In this document: positions 8,717 to 16,472 of the stretch, piece after piece | How the letters are laid out: each line of letters begins with the position of its first letter | Position numbering within the stretch: position 1 is the stretch's first letter | Source: Cellvibrionales bacterium UBA1854 | Lineage (GTDB): Bacteria; Pseudomonadota; Gammaproteobacteria; Pseudomonadales; Porticoccaceae | DNA length: 34,975 nucleotides | Assembly (NCBI GenBank): GCA_002338445.1 | Contig: DDII01000001.1 | Span: forward strand, 1-34,975 | Reading direction: 5' to 3' | Notes under the pieces: generated by a model | Told to the model about the DNA's origin: nothing | The model's input: only the letters and a program-made list of their open reading frames with translations | Database searches by the model: none | Translations under genes and position numbers: made by a program

Positions 8717-9892
8717 CTAAGACATTATTTCAGTTAGGAACAATACAATCCAGTCAAATAAACGCGCTAACAATCCAGACTGCGGTACATCTTTTTCCGA
8801 AACGATAGCTGTATCGATGAGATCCTTTTCGGTCAGGCTAACTTGGAGTCGACCAACTTCTTGTCTTGCCATTAGGGGGGCATTAAGCTGCTCATCAATG
8901 ATAATTTTCGCAGCTAAAAGTTCTTCTGCTCGTTTTGGAAAGGTGAGAGTAACATCATTTGCTACTACGAGATTTACATAGCTTTCCACTCCGAACCAAA
9001 CCTTTACATTTTTTTTGATTAGGTCGCCGGCCGAGTATATCTTTTTCGTGGTAAAATGGCGAAACCCATAAGTGAGAAGTTTTTGCGATTGGCGTGCTCT
9101 GATGTCCGCGCTTGGGGCACCCATAACAACAGAAATCAAACGCATATCATTTCGTTTAGCAGATGCTACAAGACAGTACCCAGCCGCCTGCGTGTGTCCC
9201 GTTTTTAAACCATCCACTGTGCTGTCGCGCCATAATAGGCGATTTCGATTGGGTTGATTGATATTGTTGTGTTGGAAATATTTTTCCGAATATATTGCAT
9301 AATGATCTTGATCGCCTTGCACAATGGCCCTTGCAAGAATAGATAAATCACGCGCAGATGACCTCATTTCATCTGCGGGTAAGCCCGTAGAATTTGAAAA
9401 AAAAGTGTTACTCATACCTATATTTCGGGCAGTTTGGTTCATCAGGACACTAAAACTTTCTTCATTGCCGCTTATATGTTCCGCTAAAGCTATAGCAGCA
9501 TCGTTTCCAGATTGGATTATAATACCTCGGATCAAATCAATGACAGAAACTTGACTCCTCGGATTGAGAAACATCGTCGAGCCGTCTGTTTTGGCGCCCC
9601 CTTTGGCCCAAGCATTATCGCTAATGGTTACGTTTTCAAATTGATCTAATATGCCCGTGCTTATCTGGTTTGAAGCAATATAGGTCGTCATCATTTTCAC
9701 CAAACTGGCAGGAGGTAAAGCTTCATCGGCATTATGCTCTGAAATGACAAATCCTGTGTTTGCATCCATCAAGATCCATGATTTAGCAGCTATTTCTGGA
9801 GCTTTTGGTAATGCCTCCTGTCCTAGAATTGATTGTGAAATTGAGATGGAGACAATGCAGCTCAATGCGCTTATAACCCATTTTTTGGACAT
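8717..9892 (-). CDS. dacA: D-alanyl-D-alanine carboxypeptidase (PBP5/6 family)
   Basis: Low-molecular-mass penicillin-binding protein that removes the terminal D-Ala from peptidoglycan stem peptides in the periplasm. I choose ATG 9892 because AAGGAG lies 11 nt upstream (9904-9909) and it gives a clean signal peptide (MSKKWVISALSCIVS..., cleavage near SILGQEA). A further in-frame start at 9940 would place extra residues before the signal. In the 391-residue product the active-site motifs are Ser63-x-x-Lys66 (SLVK), SGN at 128-130 and KTG at 230-232. A beta-rich C-terminal domain of PBP5 type follows, then a hydrophobic-amphipathic tail (LLARLFDWIVLFLTEIMS) that should anchor it to the inner membrane. 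Whether it is dacA or dacC in standard naming cannot be settled. Confidence 0.95.
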   Translation of the reverse strand: MSKKWVISALSCIVSISISQSILGQEALPKAPEIAAKSWILMDANTGFVISEHNADEALPPASLVKMMTTYIASNQISTGILDQFENVTISDNAWAKGGAKTDGSTMFLNPRSQVSVIDLIRGIIIQSGNDAAIALAEHISGNEESFSVLMNQTARNIGMSNTFFSNSTGLPADEMRSSARDLSILARAIVQGDQDHYAIYSEKYFQHNNINQPNRNRLLWRDSTVDGLKTGHTQAAGYCLVASAKRNDMRLISVVMGAPSADIRARQSQKLLTYGFRHFTTKKIYSAGDLIKKNVKVWFGVESYVNLVVANDVTLTFPKRAEELLAAKIIIDEQLNAPLMARQEVGRLQVSLTEKDLIDTAIVSEKDVPQSGLLARLFDWIVLFLTEIMS

Positions 9893-9903
9893 AAAATTGT
9901 TAA

Positions 9904-9909
9904 CTCCTT
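9904..9909 (-). promoter_or_regulatory. Ribosome-binding site that sets the dacA start
   Basis: AAGGAG on the minus strand ends 11 nt before ATG 9892. No comparable site precedes the alternative start at 9940. Confidence 0.7.
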
Positions 9910-9988
9910 CCAACAATATTCTTAACAAGCATACTATCATTTTGGGTTATTTTGTTAACCCTTCAAATTCTAAACTTTTTGAAAGACT

Positions 9989-10606
9989 TCACGGTCCCAA
10001 CAAGATCGGTGTAATACTGAAATTATTCTTTAACACGCCACTCAGCTTATTTACGGCATTTTGATTTGTCAGTGGTCCAATTATTATTTTTGTGAGGTTA
10101 TTCTCTTCGAGCAGGTTAATGGGAGTCGATGTAAGTGTTACCAGATTCGAGTAAAATTTTTTTGCAGCTGCCATAGTCGAGAAAGCACCGGCTTGAAGAT
10201 ATACACCGCCCGAAAAGTCAAAGTGTGCTTTTTCTTTGATATTAGCTTTATTTTCTTTGGAAGTGGCCAAAGCATCGTTCAGCACAGTCTTTGAAGGTGT
10301 TATAACTTCAACTTCCACTAGCGTTGTACCTTTTTCAACAAAATCGAGTTTTAGCGCAGCGACGTATGAAAGATCAATAATTCTGTTCGAGTGAAATGGA
10401 CCACGATCATTGATTCTTACCACGACAGACTTTTGGTTACTCATGTTGGTTACTCTTGCGTATGATGGTATAGGAAGAACAGTGTGCGCCGCAGTCATTG
10501 CATACATATCATAAATTTCCCCATTAGCTGTTCTTCGACCGTGAAATTTCCGTCCATACCATGATGCTATGCCCTTTTGTTTATAGCCCTCAGCAGTGGG
10601 AAGCAA
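9989..10606 (-). CDS. rlpA: Septal lytic transglycosylase RlpA with SPOR domain (conserved part; N-terminus displaced)
   Basis: RlpA cuts naked glycan strands at the division septum. The listed start is a TTG at 10606, the only standard start codon in this frame, but the homologous reading frame clearly continues upstream (see the 10607-10796 entry), so this is almost certainly not the natural start. Counting from 10606, the double-psi beta-barrel domain runs from about residue 10 to 101. It contains GIASWYG, then Glu30 (NGE), His41 (AAH) and Asp67 (NDRGPF), with the same spacing as the catalytic Glu, His and Asp reported for Pseudomonas RlpA. A variable linker leads to a C-terminal SPOR domain (about 134-205, GGVYLQAGAFST...), which binds denuded peptidoglycan. 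It lies between mltB and dacA in a wall-enzyme cluster. Confidence 0.9.
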   Translation of the reverse strand: MLPTAEGYKQKGIASWYGRKFHGRRTANGEIYDMYAMTAAHTVLPIPSYARVTNMSNQKSVVVRINDRGPFHSNRIIDLSYVAALKLDFVEKGTTLVEVEVITPSKTVLNDALATSKENKANIKEKAHFDFSGGVYLQAGAFSTMAAAKKFYSNLVTLTSTPINLLEENNLTKIIIGPLTNQNAVNKLSGVLKNNFSITPILLGP

Positions 10607-10796
10607 GTGATATGTTACACCGAATTGGGTGTATGGATTTCGGTTACCTGCACGAGTAATCTTTTCAATTTTGGGGATTGCCTCCGGTATCGAGTCGATG
10701 TTTATTGCTTTACCGGGGCCGTCTTCGCTTAGGCTGCTATATTCTGTGCTGCTGCAACCACATAAAAAAAAAATAGATATAAAGTTTTACTAGCAA
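10607..10796 (-). pseudogene. rlpA: rlpA 5' region: lipoprotein signal and lipobox in a different frame across an A10/T10 run
   Basis: The RlpA frame stays open upstream of 10606 back to a TAA at 10787-10789. It encodes typical RlpA pre-domain sequence (ITRAGNRNPYTQFGVTYH) and, before that, a lipobox-like LCGCSS. No usable start codon exists in this frame. On the other side of a ten-T run (plus-strand A run 10764-10773) a second frame beginning at TTG 10796 reads MLVKLYIYFF. Joining the two by removal of one T gives MLVKLYIYFFLCGCSS, a textbook short lipoprotein signal. So either the run has a sequencing or assembly error, or there is a real frameshift, possibly bridged by transcriptional slippage. 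The TTG lies inside the last codons of mltB. Labelled as a broken 5' region, not as loss of function. Confidence 0.6.
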
Positions 10797-11962
10797 AGAG
10801 TCGCAGGGCCACAATATTGACTCCGTATTAACTCGCTTAATTGATAGACAGCCATCGCATATTTAATGCGAGGGTTGTAACGACTTATTGCATAAAAGTT
10901 TTGTAGTCCTAGCCAATATTCCTTCTCTACCCCAACATCCAGCATTATTGGGAGAGCGAGCCGATTTGGATCCGCGGGCTCGAGGGCAGAGAGCCCCGCT
11001 GACTTTAGATCACCAATTGATAATGATGGCTTTGATAATTTGTTAAATTTCAATTCTGTTGGTAAAAAAAGAGTTTCTCCAACGGATAACACATCTGCAT
11101 CTAAAAGTGTGTTTTCTCGTTGTATTTCAGCAACTGTAAGTCCGAAGGAATTAGCGATGGAATAAAGCGTGTCTCCGGGTTTGATCCGATAGTTTGAGGG
11201 TGTCTCTATGCCACTTGTTGGGCTTCGTTCCCCGCGTAAGGCAACAATATCGCCGGCAACCCAGCCATGGTGAGTGAAGTAATTTGCAACGCTCCCTATT
11301 GCGTCACTCGGATTTTTCCAAATATCTGCGAAATGATCTCCATCGAAGTCTACAGCAAAATTCCTGTAGCTATTGGGCATGAATTGCCCTAAACCCATCG
11401 CGCCAGCGTACGACCCGATTAATTGGGTAGGATCTTGCTTTTGCTCGCGCGCGAGCAAAAGCAAATTCTCAAGTTGCACTGTAAAAAACATCCTACGAGA
11501 TTCTCGTTTCTCGATTTCAGTGTAGTAATCGAAGGCTAGTGTGCACAGGGCATCGATAACCCTGTGTGATCCTACATTACGTCCATAATTTGTTTCTACG
11601 CCGATAATGCTTACTATTATTGCGGCATTGACACCAAATCTTTCCTCCGCTTGCTGTAAGAATGATTTATTTTTCTTCCAGAAAGTCACACCATTTTCGA
11701 TTCGCTGTTTAGTGATGAAATGCTTCCTATATTGGTGCCAAGGTTTGATTTTTTCTGCAGGACGTTGCATTGCCTCAATTACTGACTCTGACCGTTTTGC
11801 GATTTTTAATAGTGCAATGGTCGATGATTTTGAGAACTTGTGTTTATCAAACATATGCTCCACAAACCGAATCCCATCGGGATGATTTGAATAATCGCTA
11901 CAGACCGTAGATGAAAGAAATAAACACATAATTCCGATTGTGTAGAATTGCTTTTTTTTCAA
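10790..11962 (-). CDS. mltB: Membrane-bound lytic transglycosylase B with inserted LysM domain
   Basis: Cleaves peptidoglycan glycan strands to 1,6-anhydro products in the periplasm. The start is TTG 11962, supported by GGAG eight bases upstream, and overlaps the rodA stop by 4 nt. The 390-residue protein has a signal segment (about 1-21). Cys21 follows STV, a poor lipobox, so lipidation is uncertain. The catalytic Glu123 is in GVETNYGR, followed by GSYAGAMGLGQFMPNSYR, DFDGDHFADIW and AIGSVANYF. The terminal MltB part has LDVG..YWLGLQNFYAISRYN. Between GDIVALRG and that part sits a LysM repeat at about residues 257-301 (NYRIKPGDTLYSIANSFG to LSVGETLFLP), which ordinary MltB lacks. LysM binds glycan, so it probably adds substrate affinity. 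Confidence 0.95.
   Translation of the reverse strand: MKKKQFYTIGIMCLFLSSTVCSDYSNHPDGIRFVEHMFDKHKFSKSSTIALLKIAKRSESVIEAMQRPAEKIKPWHQYRKHFITKQRIENGVTFWKKNKSFLQQAEERFGVNAAIIVSIIGVETNYGRNVGSHRVIDALCTLAFDYYTEIEKRESRRMFFTVQLENLLLLAREQKQDPTQLIGSYAGAMGLGQFMPNSYRNFAVDFDGDHFADIWKNPSDAIGSVANYFTHHGWVAGDIVALRGERSPTSGIETPSNYRIKPGDTLYSIANSFGLTVAEIQRENTLLDADVLSVGETLFLPTELKFNKLSKPSLSIGDLKSAGLSALEPADPNRLALPIMLDVGVEKEYWLGLQNFYAISRYNPRIKYAMAVYQLSELIRSQYCGPATLC
11060..11194 (-). other. LysM domain coding segment within mltB
   Basis: Encodes about residues 257-301 of the MltB-like protein. The LysM signature YRIKPGDTLYSIANSFGLT, the NTLLDADVLSVGETLFLP second half and the 45-residue length are typical. It is an insertion inside the MltB fold rather than an end fusion, because recognisable MltB sequence continues on both sides. 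Confidence 0.85.
11435..11464. repeat. Perfect 30-bp palindrome inside mltB
   Basis: The left half TTGCTTTTGCTCGCG is followed immediately by its exact reverse complement, with no spacer. It encodes the LLLAREQKQ stretch of MltB. The palindrome does not extend further. It could be a dyad binding site, a cruciform or hairpin, or a chance result of codon use. Confidence 0.85.
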
Positions 11963-13098
11963 CTTACGCTCCTACTTTTTTTTGATTCATTTCCTATCGA
12001 CATAATGATACCAAATCCGGCGAACAAGGTCACAATTGCAGTTCCGCCATAGCTGATTAAAGGTAGCGGAGCGCCCACAACTGGTAATAATCCTGAAACC
12101 ATGCAGAGATTAACAATAACAAAGATAAAAAAGGTGTAAGCAACACTTCCAGCCATTAATCGCCCGAACATTGTTAACGAATTTAGACCGATGTAAAGAC
12201 ACCTTGCTATTAACACTGTGTACAACGTACAAAGAATTAAAACTCCGATGAGGCCAAACTCTTCGGCAAGAACTGCTATAATAAAATCAGTATGGCTCTC
12301 GGGCAAGAAATTTAGTTGCGACTGCGTTCCTTGCGTCCAACCCTTTCCTGACCAGCCTCCGGAACCTATTGCCGTGGTTGATTGGATAATGTTCCATCCC
12401 GCACCCAATTTATCATGTTGAGGATTTAGTAACGTTAATACCCTCTGTTTTTGGTAATCAAGCATCACGAAAAACCATAGACTCGGCAAGGCAGCCATCG
12501 CAAGGATGAAAGCCCCAATTAAGTACCGACGCTTAATTCCAGCCAAAAATAGCACGAAAAAACCAGTCGCAGAGATTAATAAAGCAGTACCGAGGTCAGG
12601 TTGTCTTAACACAAGTAATACTGGCACTGAAATTAAAATCACGGCAGCACTCACGTGTTTTAAAGACGGAGGGATCTTGCGTTTAGCGATGTAAGCAGAA
12701 ATCATCAAAGGAACACATATTTTCATGAGTTCTGATGGTTGAAGGCGAGTAAATTTTAGATCTAACCAACGCTGGGCGCCATTTATTTCAATTCCTGCTT
12801 GTAAAACGCCAATAAGTGCAATAACTCCAATCAAATATACTATCAATGCCCAACGTTCCCAAAAACGCTGAGGGAATTGAGCAAATAAAATCATTATAAA
12901 AAAGCCCGCGAGTATAAAGGTCAATTGTCTCCTCACGTAAAAAACACTTTGCCCTGTCGCGCTATAGATAATTAGAAGTCCCATTCCGCATAAAATTAGC
13001 AAAATTACAGCAAGCGTGTAATCCACTTTTATAGATCGACGCAGCTGAATGGTACCACCGGGTGTTTGTAATTGACGTACAAAGTCACTTTTGTACAT
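11959..13098 (-). CDS. rodA: Rod-shape-determining SEDS peptidoglycan polymerase RodA
   Basis: Polytopic inner-membrane glycosyltransferase of the SEDS family that polymerises lipid II for lateral wall growth with PBP2. The protein has 379 residues and about ten transmembrane helices starting near residue 27 (YTLAVILLILCGMGLLIIYS). Family landmarks are GAQRWLDL, QPSELMK, RQPDLGTALL, ESHTDFIIAVLAEEFG with the likely catalytic Asp271, and the C-terminal PVVGAPLPLISYGGT. It is encoded 3 nt after mrdA, its functional partner, and overlaps mltB by 4 nt. Also called mrdB. Confidence 0.97.
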   Translation of the reverse strand: MYKSDFVRQLQTPGGTIQLRRSIKVDYTLAVILLILCGMGLLIIYSATGQSVFYVRRQLTFILAGFFIMILFAQFPQRFWERWALIVYLIGVIALIGVLQAGIEINGAQRWLDLKFTRLQPSELMKICVPLMISAYIAKRKIPPSLKHVSAAVILISVPVLLVLRQPDLGTALLISATGFFVLFLAGIKRRYLIGAFILAMAALPSLWFFVMLDYQKQRVLTLLNPQHDKLGAGWNIIQSTTAIGSGGWSGKGWTQGTQSQLNFLPESHTDFIIAVLAEEFGLIGVLILCTLYTVLIARCLYIGLNSLTMFGRLMAGSVAYTFFIFVIVNLCMVSGLLPVVGAPLPLISYGGTAIVTLFAGFGIIMSIGNESKKSRSVS

Positions 13099-13101
13099 TA
13101 T

Positions 13102-14964
13102 TTATCTGCCTACAAGCATATTTTTTTCAACTTCGTTGAAATAAGAATCTAGAATAACACGAGCAATTGGCGCTGCAGTGGAGCTTCCGTGCTCGCCATT
13201 TTCTACAATTAAAGCTATCGCAATTTCTGGATCTTCCACTGGCGCAAAAGCGATGAACAAGGCGTGATCCCACTGAGTTTGGTCAATTTGTGTTTTATCA
13301 TACTCCTCGTCTGCATCAATACTAATCACTTGCGCGGTGCCTGTCTTCCCAGCTATCGTGTAATCAAGATCTTTTCCGATTCGGTGGGCAGTACCTTGCG
13401 GAGTATGAACGACATTTTGCATTGCTTTGTGCATGTAGGTCCAGTATTCAGCTTGAATATCCACGGGCATCAGCGAAATACCATTATTTTTTATATTCAC
13501 ATCATTTTTTGAGTCAACAAGCTTTGGCACTACATGAGAACCGCGTGAGGCTATTCTCGCCGTCATCACAGCTAGTTGAAGTGGAGTAGTAAGCATGAAA
13601 CCTTGTCCAATACTTACATTGATAGTATCGCCATCGAACCAAGTTTCGCCGAGCGTGTGTTTTTTCCATAATTTTGAAGGCATGATCCCAGGTTGTTCGC
13701 CATGAAGATCTATTCCGGTGACTTGGCCAAGACCAAACATTGAGCTAAATGAAGCTAAAGTTTCTATACCAATATCTAAGCCCATATTGTAAAAGTAGAC
13801 ATCACAAGATTCAATTATTGCTTGCGCTAGATCAATACCATCTCCATGCCCACCCTTGTCTGAATTATGGTCACGCCAAGGGCGTTCAACTCCTTGTAAA
13901 ATAAAAAAGCCGGGATCATCAATTACGTGTTCAGTGGTGATGTTCTTGTTTTGGAGCCCAATAAGACCAAACATTGGTTTGATTGTTGATCCTGGTGGAT
14001 ATTGTCCACGAATTGCACGATTAAACAATGGCTGATTTTTTGACTTTACTAATTCTGAGTAATCTGTCTGGCTTATCCCCAGGACGAATTTATTAGGGTC
14101 ATAGCTGGGTGTACTTACCATCGCCAGTATTCCACCTGTTTTGATCTCGATGGCCACGAAAGCTGCACGCCTGTCTTGCAATACCTCCTGCGCTGTGCGT
14201 TGAAGGTTCGCGTCTAAGTATAACCTTAAATTGGCGCCTGGAATTGGGTCCTCTTTGCCGAGCGATCTCATCACGCGTCCGCGAGCATTAGTTTCAACAT
14301 GCTCATGCCCCAACTTGCCCAAGAGAGCACTTTCATAGTATTTTTCGATTCCCAGCTTCCCTATAAAATCTGTTCCACGGTAAAGCGATGGATCTATATT
14401 TCGCATTTCTGATTCATTTATGCGGCCAACATAACCAATTACATGAGCAAAAAGTGGACCTTGTGGGTAATAGCGCTTAAGTTTCGCAAGAACCTCAGCT
14501 CCGTCTAATCTGAAGCTGTTGACAGCAAGAATACTACGTTCATTCTCACTAAGATTATACTTAAGAGGTATATTTTGGTAAGGCTTACGACGTTTGAGTC
14601 TCTCTCTAAATTGAGCGACGTCTTGCGTAGAAATATTAATTAGCTGTTGGAGGTCTTCAATGAGAACCTCTAAGTTATTGCTTCGCTCATTAACGATTGT
14701 GAGATTGAAAGTTGGCTGATTATCTGCTAATAACTCACCATTGCGGTCAAAAATTAATCCTCGTGGTGGGCTCACAGGACGCATCAAAACTCGGTTGTTA
14801 TCTGATTGTGTGACAAAATCTTGATGCCGATTGACTTGTAGATCGAAATAGCGCCCCAAGACTAAAATTCCCATCAAAACAGCAAGTATTGATGCAAAAA
14901 AGACCCGCCTTGAAAACAGCCGCTTCATTTCCGTATCGTCAACAAAAGCAGAATCTTCGTCCAT
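13102..14964 (-). CDS. mrdA: Penicillin-binding protein 2 (elongasome transpeptidase)
   Basis: Class B PBP that cross-links new lateral-wall peptidoglycan together with RodA. In the 620-residue protein one membrane anchor lies at about residues 19-42, followed by the pedestal domain (PPRGLIFDRNGELLADN). The transpeptidase motifs are Ser326-x-x-Lys329 (STIK), Ser386-x-Asp388 (SCD) and Lys540-Thr-Gly. The length is normal and all catalytic residues are present. It starts 2 nt after rlmH and ends 3 nt before rodA, so the three are translationally coupled. An acidic 15-residue N-terminal tail (MDEDSAFVDDTE) precedes the anchor. Confidence 0.97.
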   Translation of the reverse strand: MDEDSAFVDDTEMKRLFSRRVFFASILAVLMGILVLGRYFDLQVNRHQDFVTQSDNNRVLMRPVSPPRGLIFDRNGELLADNQPTFNLTIVNERSNNLEVLIEDLQQLINISTQDVAQFRERLKRRKPYQNIPLKYNLSENERSILAVNSFRLDGAEVLAKLKRYYPQGPLFAHVIGYVGRINESEMRNIDPSLYRGTDFIGKLGIEKYYESALLGKLGHEHVETNARGRVMRSLGKEDPIPGANLRLYLDANLQRTAQEVLQDRRAAFVAIEIKTGGILAMVSTPSYDPNKFVLGISQTDYSELVKSKNQPLFNRAIRGQYPPGSTIKPMFGLIGLQNKNITTEHVIDDPGFFILQGVERPWRDHNSDKGGHGDGIDLAQAIIESCDVYFYNMGLDIGIETLASFSSMFGLGQVTGIDLHGEQPGIMPSKLWKKHTLGETWFDGDTINVSIGQGFMLTTPLQLAVMTARIASRGSHVVPKLVDSKNDVNIKNNGISLMPVDIQAEYWTYMHKAMQNVVHTPQGTAHRIGKDLDYTIAGKTGTAQVISIDADEEYDKTQIDQTQWDHALFIAFAPVEDPEIAIALIVENGEHGSSTAAPIARVILDSYFNEVEKNMLVGR

Positions 14965-14966
14965 TT

Positions 14967-15449
14967 TTATTCTTCTCTTCGGCCCCTGTGGTATGGTTGA
15001 TGAGCATTAATGCTCCATGCTCTATATAGTTGCTCAAGGAGGATGACTCTTACTAATGAGTGCGGTAAGGTCATTTCAGATAAAGACCAACAAAACTGGG
15101 CTCGCCGGATATAGCGGGGACAAATTCCATCCGGTCCTCCAATTAAAAAGCAAATGCTCTTGCCACGGAGTTGCGAGTGTTTAAGAAACTCGGCAACTTC
15201 GTCGGTACTTATTTTGCTTCCCAAAACATCGAGCACGATAACACAATCGTCTGAATGAGTTTTTTTGAATAACGCCTCACTTTCCTTTTCTACTGCTTTG
15301 TTTATGACAGTAGTTTTAAGCCTTTTTTCTAAAGGCACTTCTATTAACTTCGGACGCATGTTGGCTGGAAGCCTGAGTTGATATTCGGCAAACCCTACTC
15401 CAATCCAGCTGGGCATTCGTGTTCCAACTGCTACAATATTTATTTGCAT
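14967..15449 (-). CDS. rlmH: 23S rRNA pseudouridine-1915 N3-methyltransferase
   Basis: SPOUT-fold methyltransferase acting on helix 69 of 23S rRNA. I choose ATG 15449 (MQINIVAVGTRMPSW), which matches the family N-terminus; an upstream in-frame start at 15503 would lie inside rsfS and add 18 unconserved residues. The resulting 160-residue length is normal. The SAM-binding trefoil-knot region is recognisable as FLIGGPDGIC, followed by SLSEMTLPHSLVRVILLEQLYRA and the C-terminal PYHRG. It overlaps the end of rsfS by 10 nt and is followed 2 nt later by mrdA. Confidence 0.97.
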   Translation of the reverse strand: MQINIVAVGTRMPSWIGVGFAEYQLRLPANMRPKLIEVPLEKRLKTTVINKAVEKESEALFKKTHSDDCVIVLDVLGSKISTDEVAEFLKHSQLRGKSICFLIGGPDGICPRYIRRAQFCWSLSEMTLPHSLVRVILLEQLYRAWSINAHQPYHRGRREE

Positions 15450-15829
15450 GATTGTTGCGACGATTTTGTTTTTTCCATATTTGGAACTATTTCTTTTTTG
15501 CAAATGTCACTGAAAGACCATAAGCGTTCTAAACTATAGAATTCGCGTATTGACTGCAACATTATATGAATTACAATGTCACCGTAGTCTATTAAAACCC
15601 ATTCACTAACATCTTCTCCCTCGATCCCGATTGGTATGATACCGCAGTGAGTTTTGACATCATTTATTACATGTCTACACGCGGCTTTTACCTGTCGGGT
15701 GGAAGAGCCTGTTGCAATAATCATCTCATCGAATATATTGCTACTCGATTGAACATCTAGTCGCGTAATGTGAAATACCTTGGCGTTTTCTAACGAACTT
15801 ACAATTATTTTTTGAAGAGAGTTTTCCAT
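15440..15829 (-). CDS. rsfS: Ribosomal silencing factor RsfS
   Basis: Binds ribosomal protein L14 (uL14) and blocks subunit joining when nutrients are short. The 129-residue protein has the RsfS domain at about residues 10-105 with DVQSSSNIFDEMIIATGSST, then EGEDVSEWVLIDYGDIVIHIM, and the YSLERLW stretch. A short polar tail follows. It sits 9 nt after nadD and overlaps rlmH by 10 nt, as in many gammaproteobacteria. Older name ybeB. Confidence 0.95.
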   Translation of the reverse strand: MENSLQKIIVSSLENAKVFHITRLDVQSSSNIFDEMIIATGSSTRQVKAACRHVINDVKTHCGIIPIGIEGEDVSEWVLIDYGDIVIHIMLQSIREFYSLERLWSFSDICKKEIVPNMEKTKSSQQSCK

Positions 15830-15838
15830 ACTAATTTT

Positions 15839-16471
15839 TCAGCTGTAGAGATTGTTTTCCTTGATGTACTTTTCTATGCTAGGAGCAACATAGTTTTTTA
15901 TTTTAAAACGCTGTTTTATGAGTCTTCTGATTTCAGAGGATGAAATATCTTGAGGCTCAGAACTACAGAAATAAAAGACACCGAATGACATGCGTAAAAG
16001 TTTTTCCAACGAGTTGCAGTTATTTTTTCTAATCCAGTCAACCAGAATTTTTGTCTCAGGGAAGCTTGAATTCGGACGATCTACTACCACTATATTTGCA
16101 TAATCCAGGATACTCTTCCATTCTTTCCACTCATGAAAAGTATTGAGAGCGTCCATGCCAATGCACATAAAGAGCGACCTTTTTGAACCAATTTGAGCCC
16201 TAATCAAACGTAAAGTATTTATGGTATAACTTGAAGTATTAGTATCCAATTCGTTTGTCTGAAGAGCAAGTTCTGGATGCTCTTTTATTGCAATTTTAAG
16301 CATTGCTAATCGATGTTGGTTGGACACAACTGGAGGTTGCTTATGACAGGGGCGACCACATGGAACCAGTCGAAACTCATTGACTCTTAGATGTTCGGAA
16401 AGATATTTGGCAATGCCAATGTGACCCAAATGTATTGGATCAAATGTGCCTCCTAAAAGCGCGAGAGACAT
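15839..16471 (-). CDS. nadD: Nicotinate-nucleotide adenylyltransferase
   Basis: Makes deamido-NAD from nicotinate mononucleotide and ATP. I choose ATG 16471 (MSLALLGGTFDPIHLGH); an upstream start at 16552 would read into proA and add 27 unconserved residues. The 210-residue product carries the nucleotidyltransferase motif GGTFDPIHLGH at residues 7-17, the FMCIGMDAL stretch and the C-terminal ISSSEIR motif near residue 180. It follows the proA stop by a single base and precedes rsfS by 9 nt, so it is part of the same transcript. Confidence 0.97.
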   Translation of the reverse strand: MSLALLGGTFDPIHLGHIGIAKYLSEHLRVNEFRLVPCGRPCHKQPPVVSNQHRLAMLKIAIKEHPELALQTNELDTNTSSYTINTLRLIRAQIGSKRSLFMCIGMDALNTFHEWKEWKSILDYANIVVVDRPNSSFPETKILVDWIRKNNCNSLEKLLRMSFGVFYFCSSEPQDISSSEIRRLIKQRFKIKNYVAPSIEKYIKENNLYS

Positions 16472-16472
16472 T

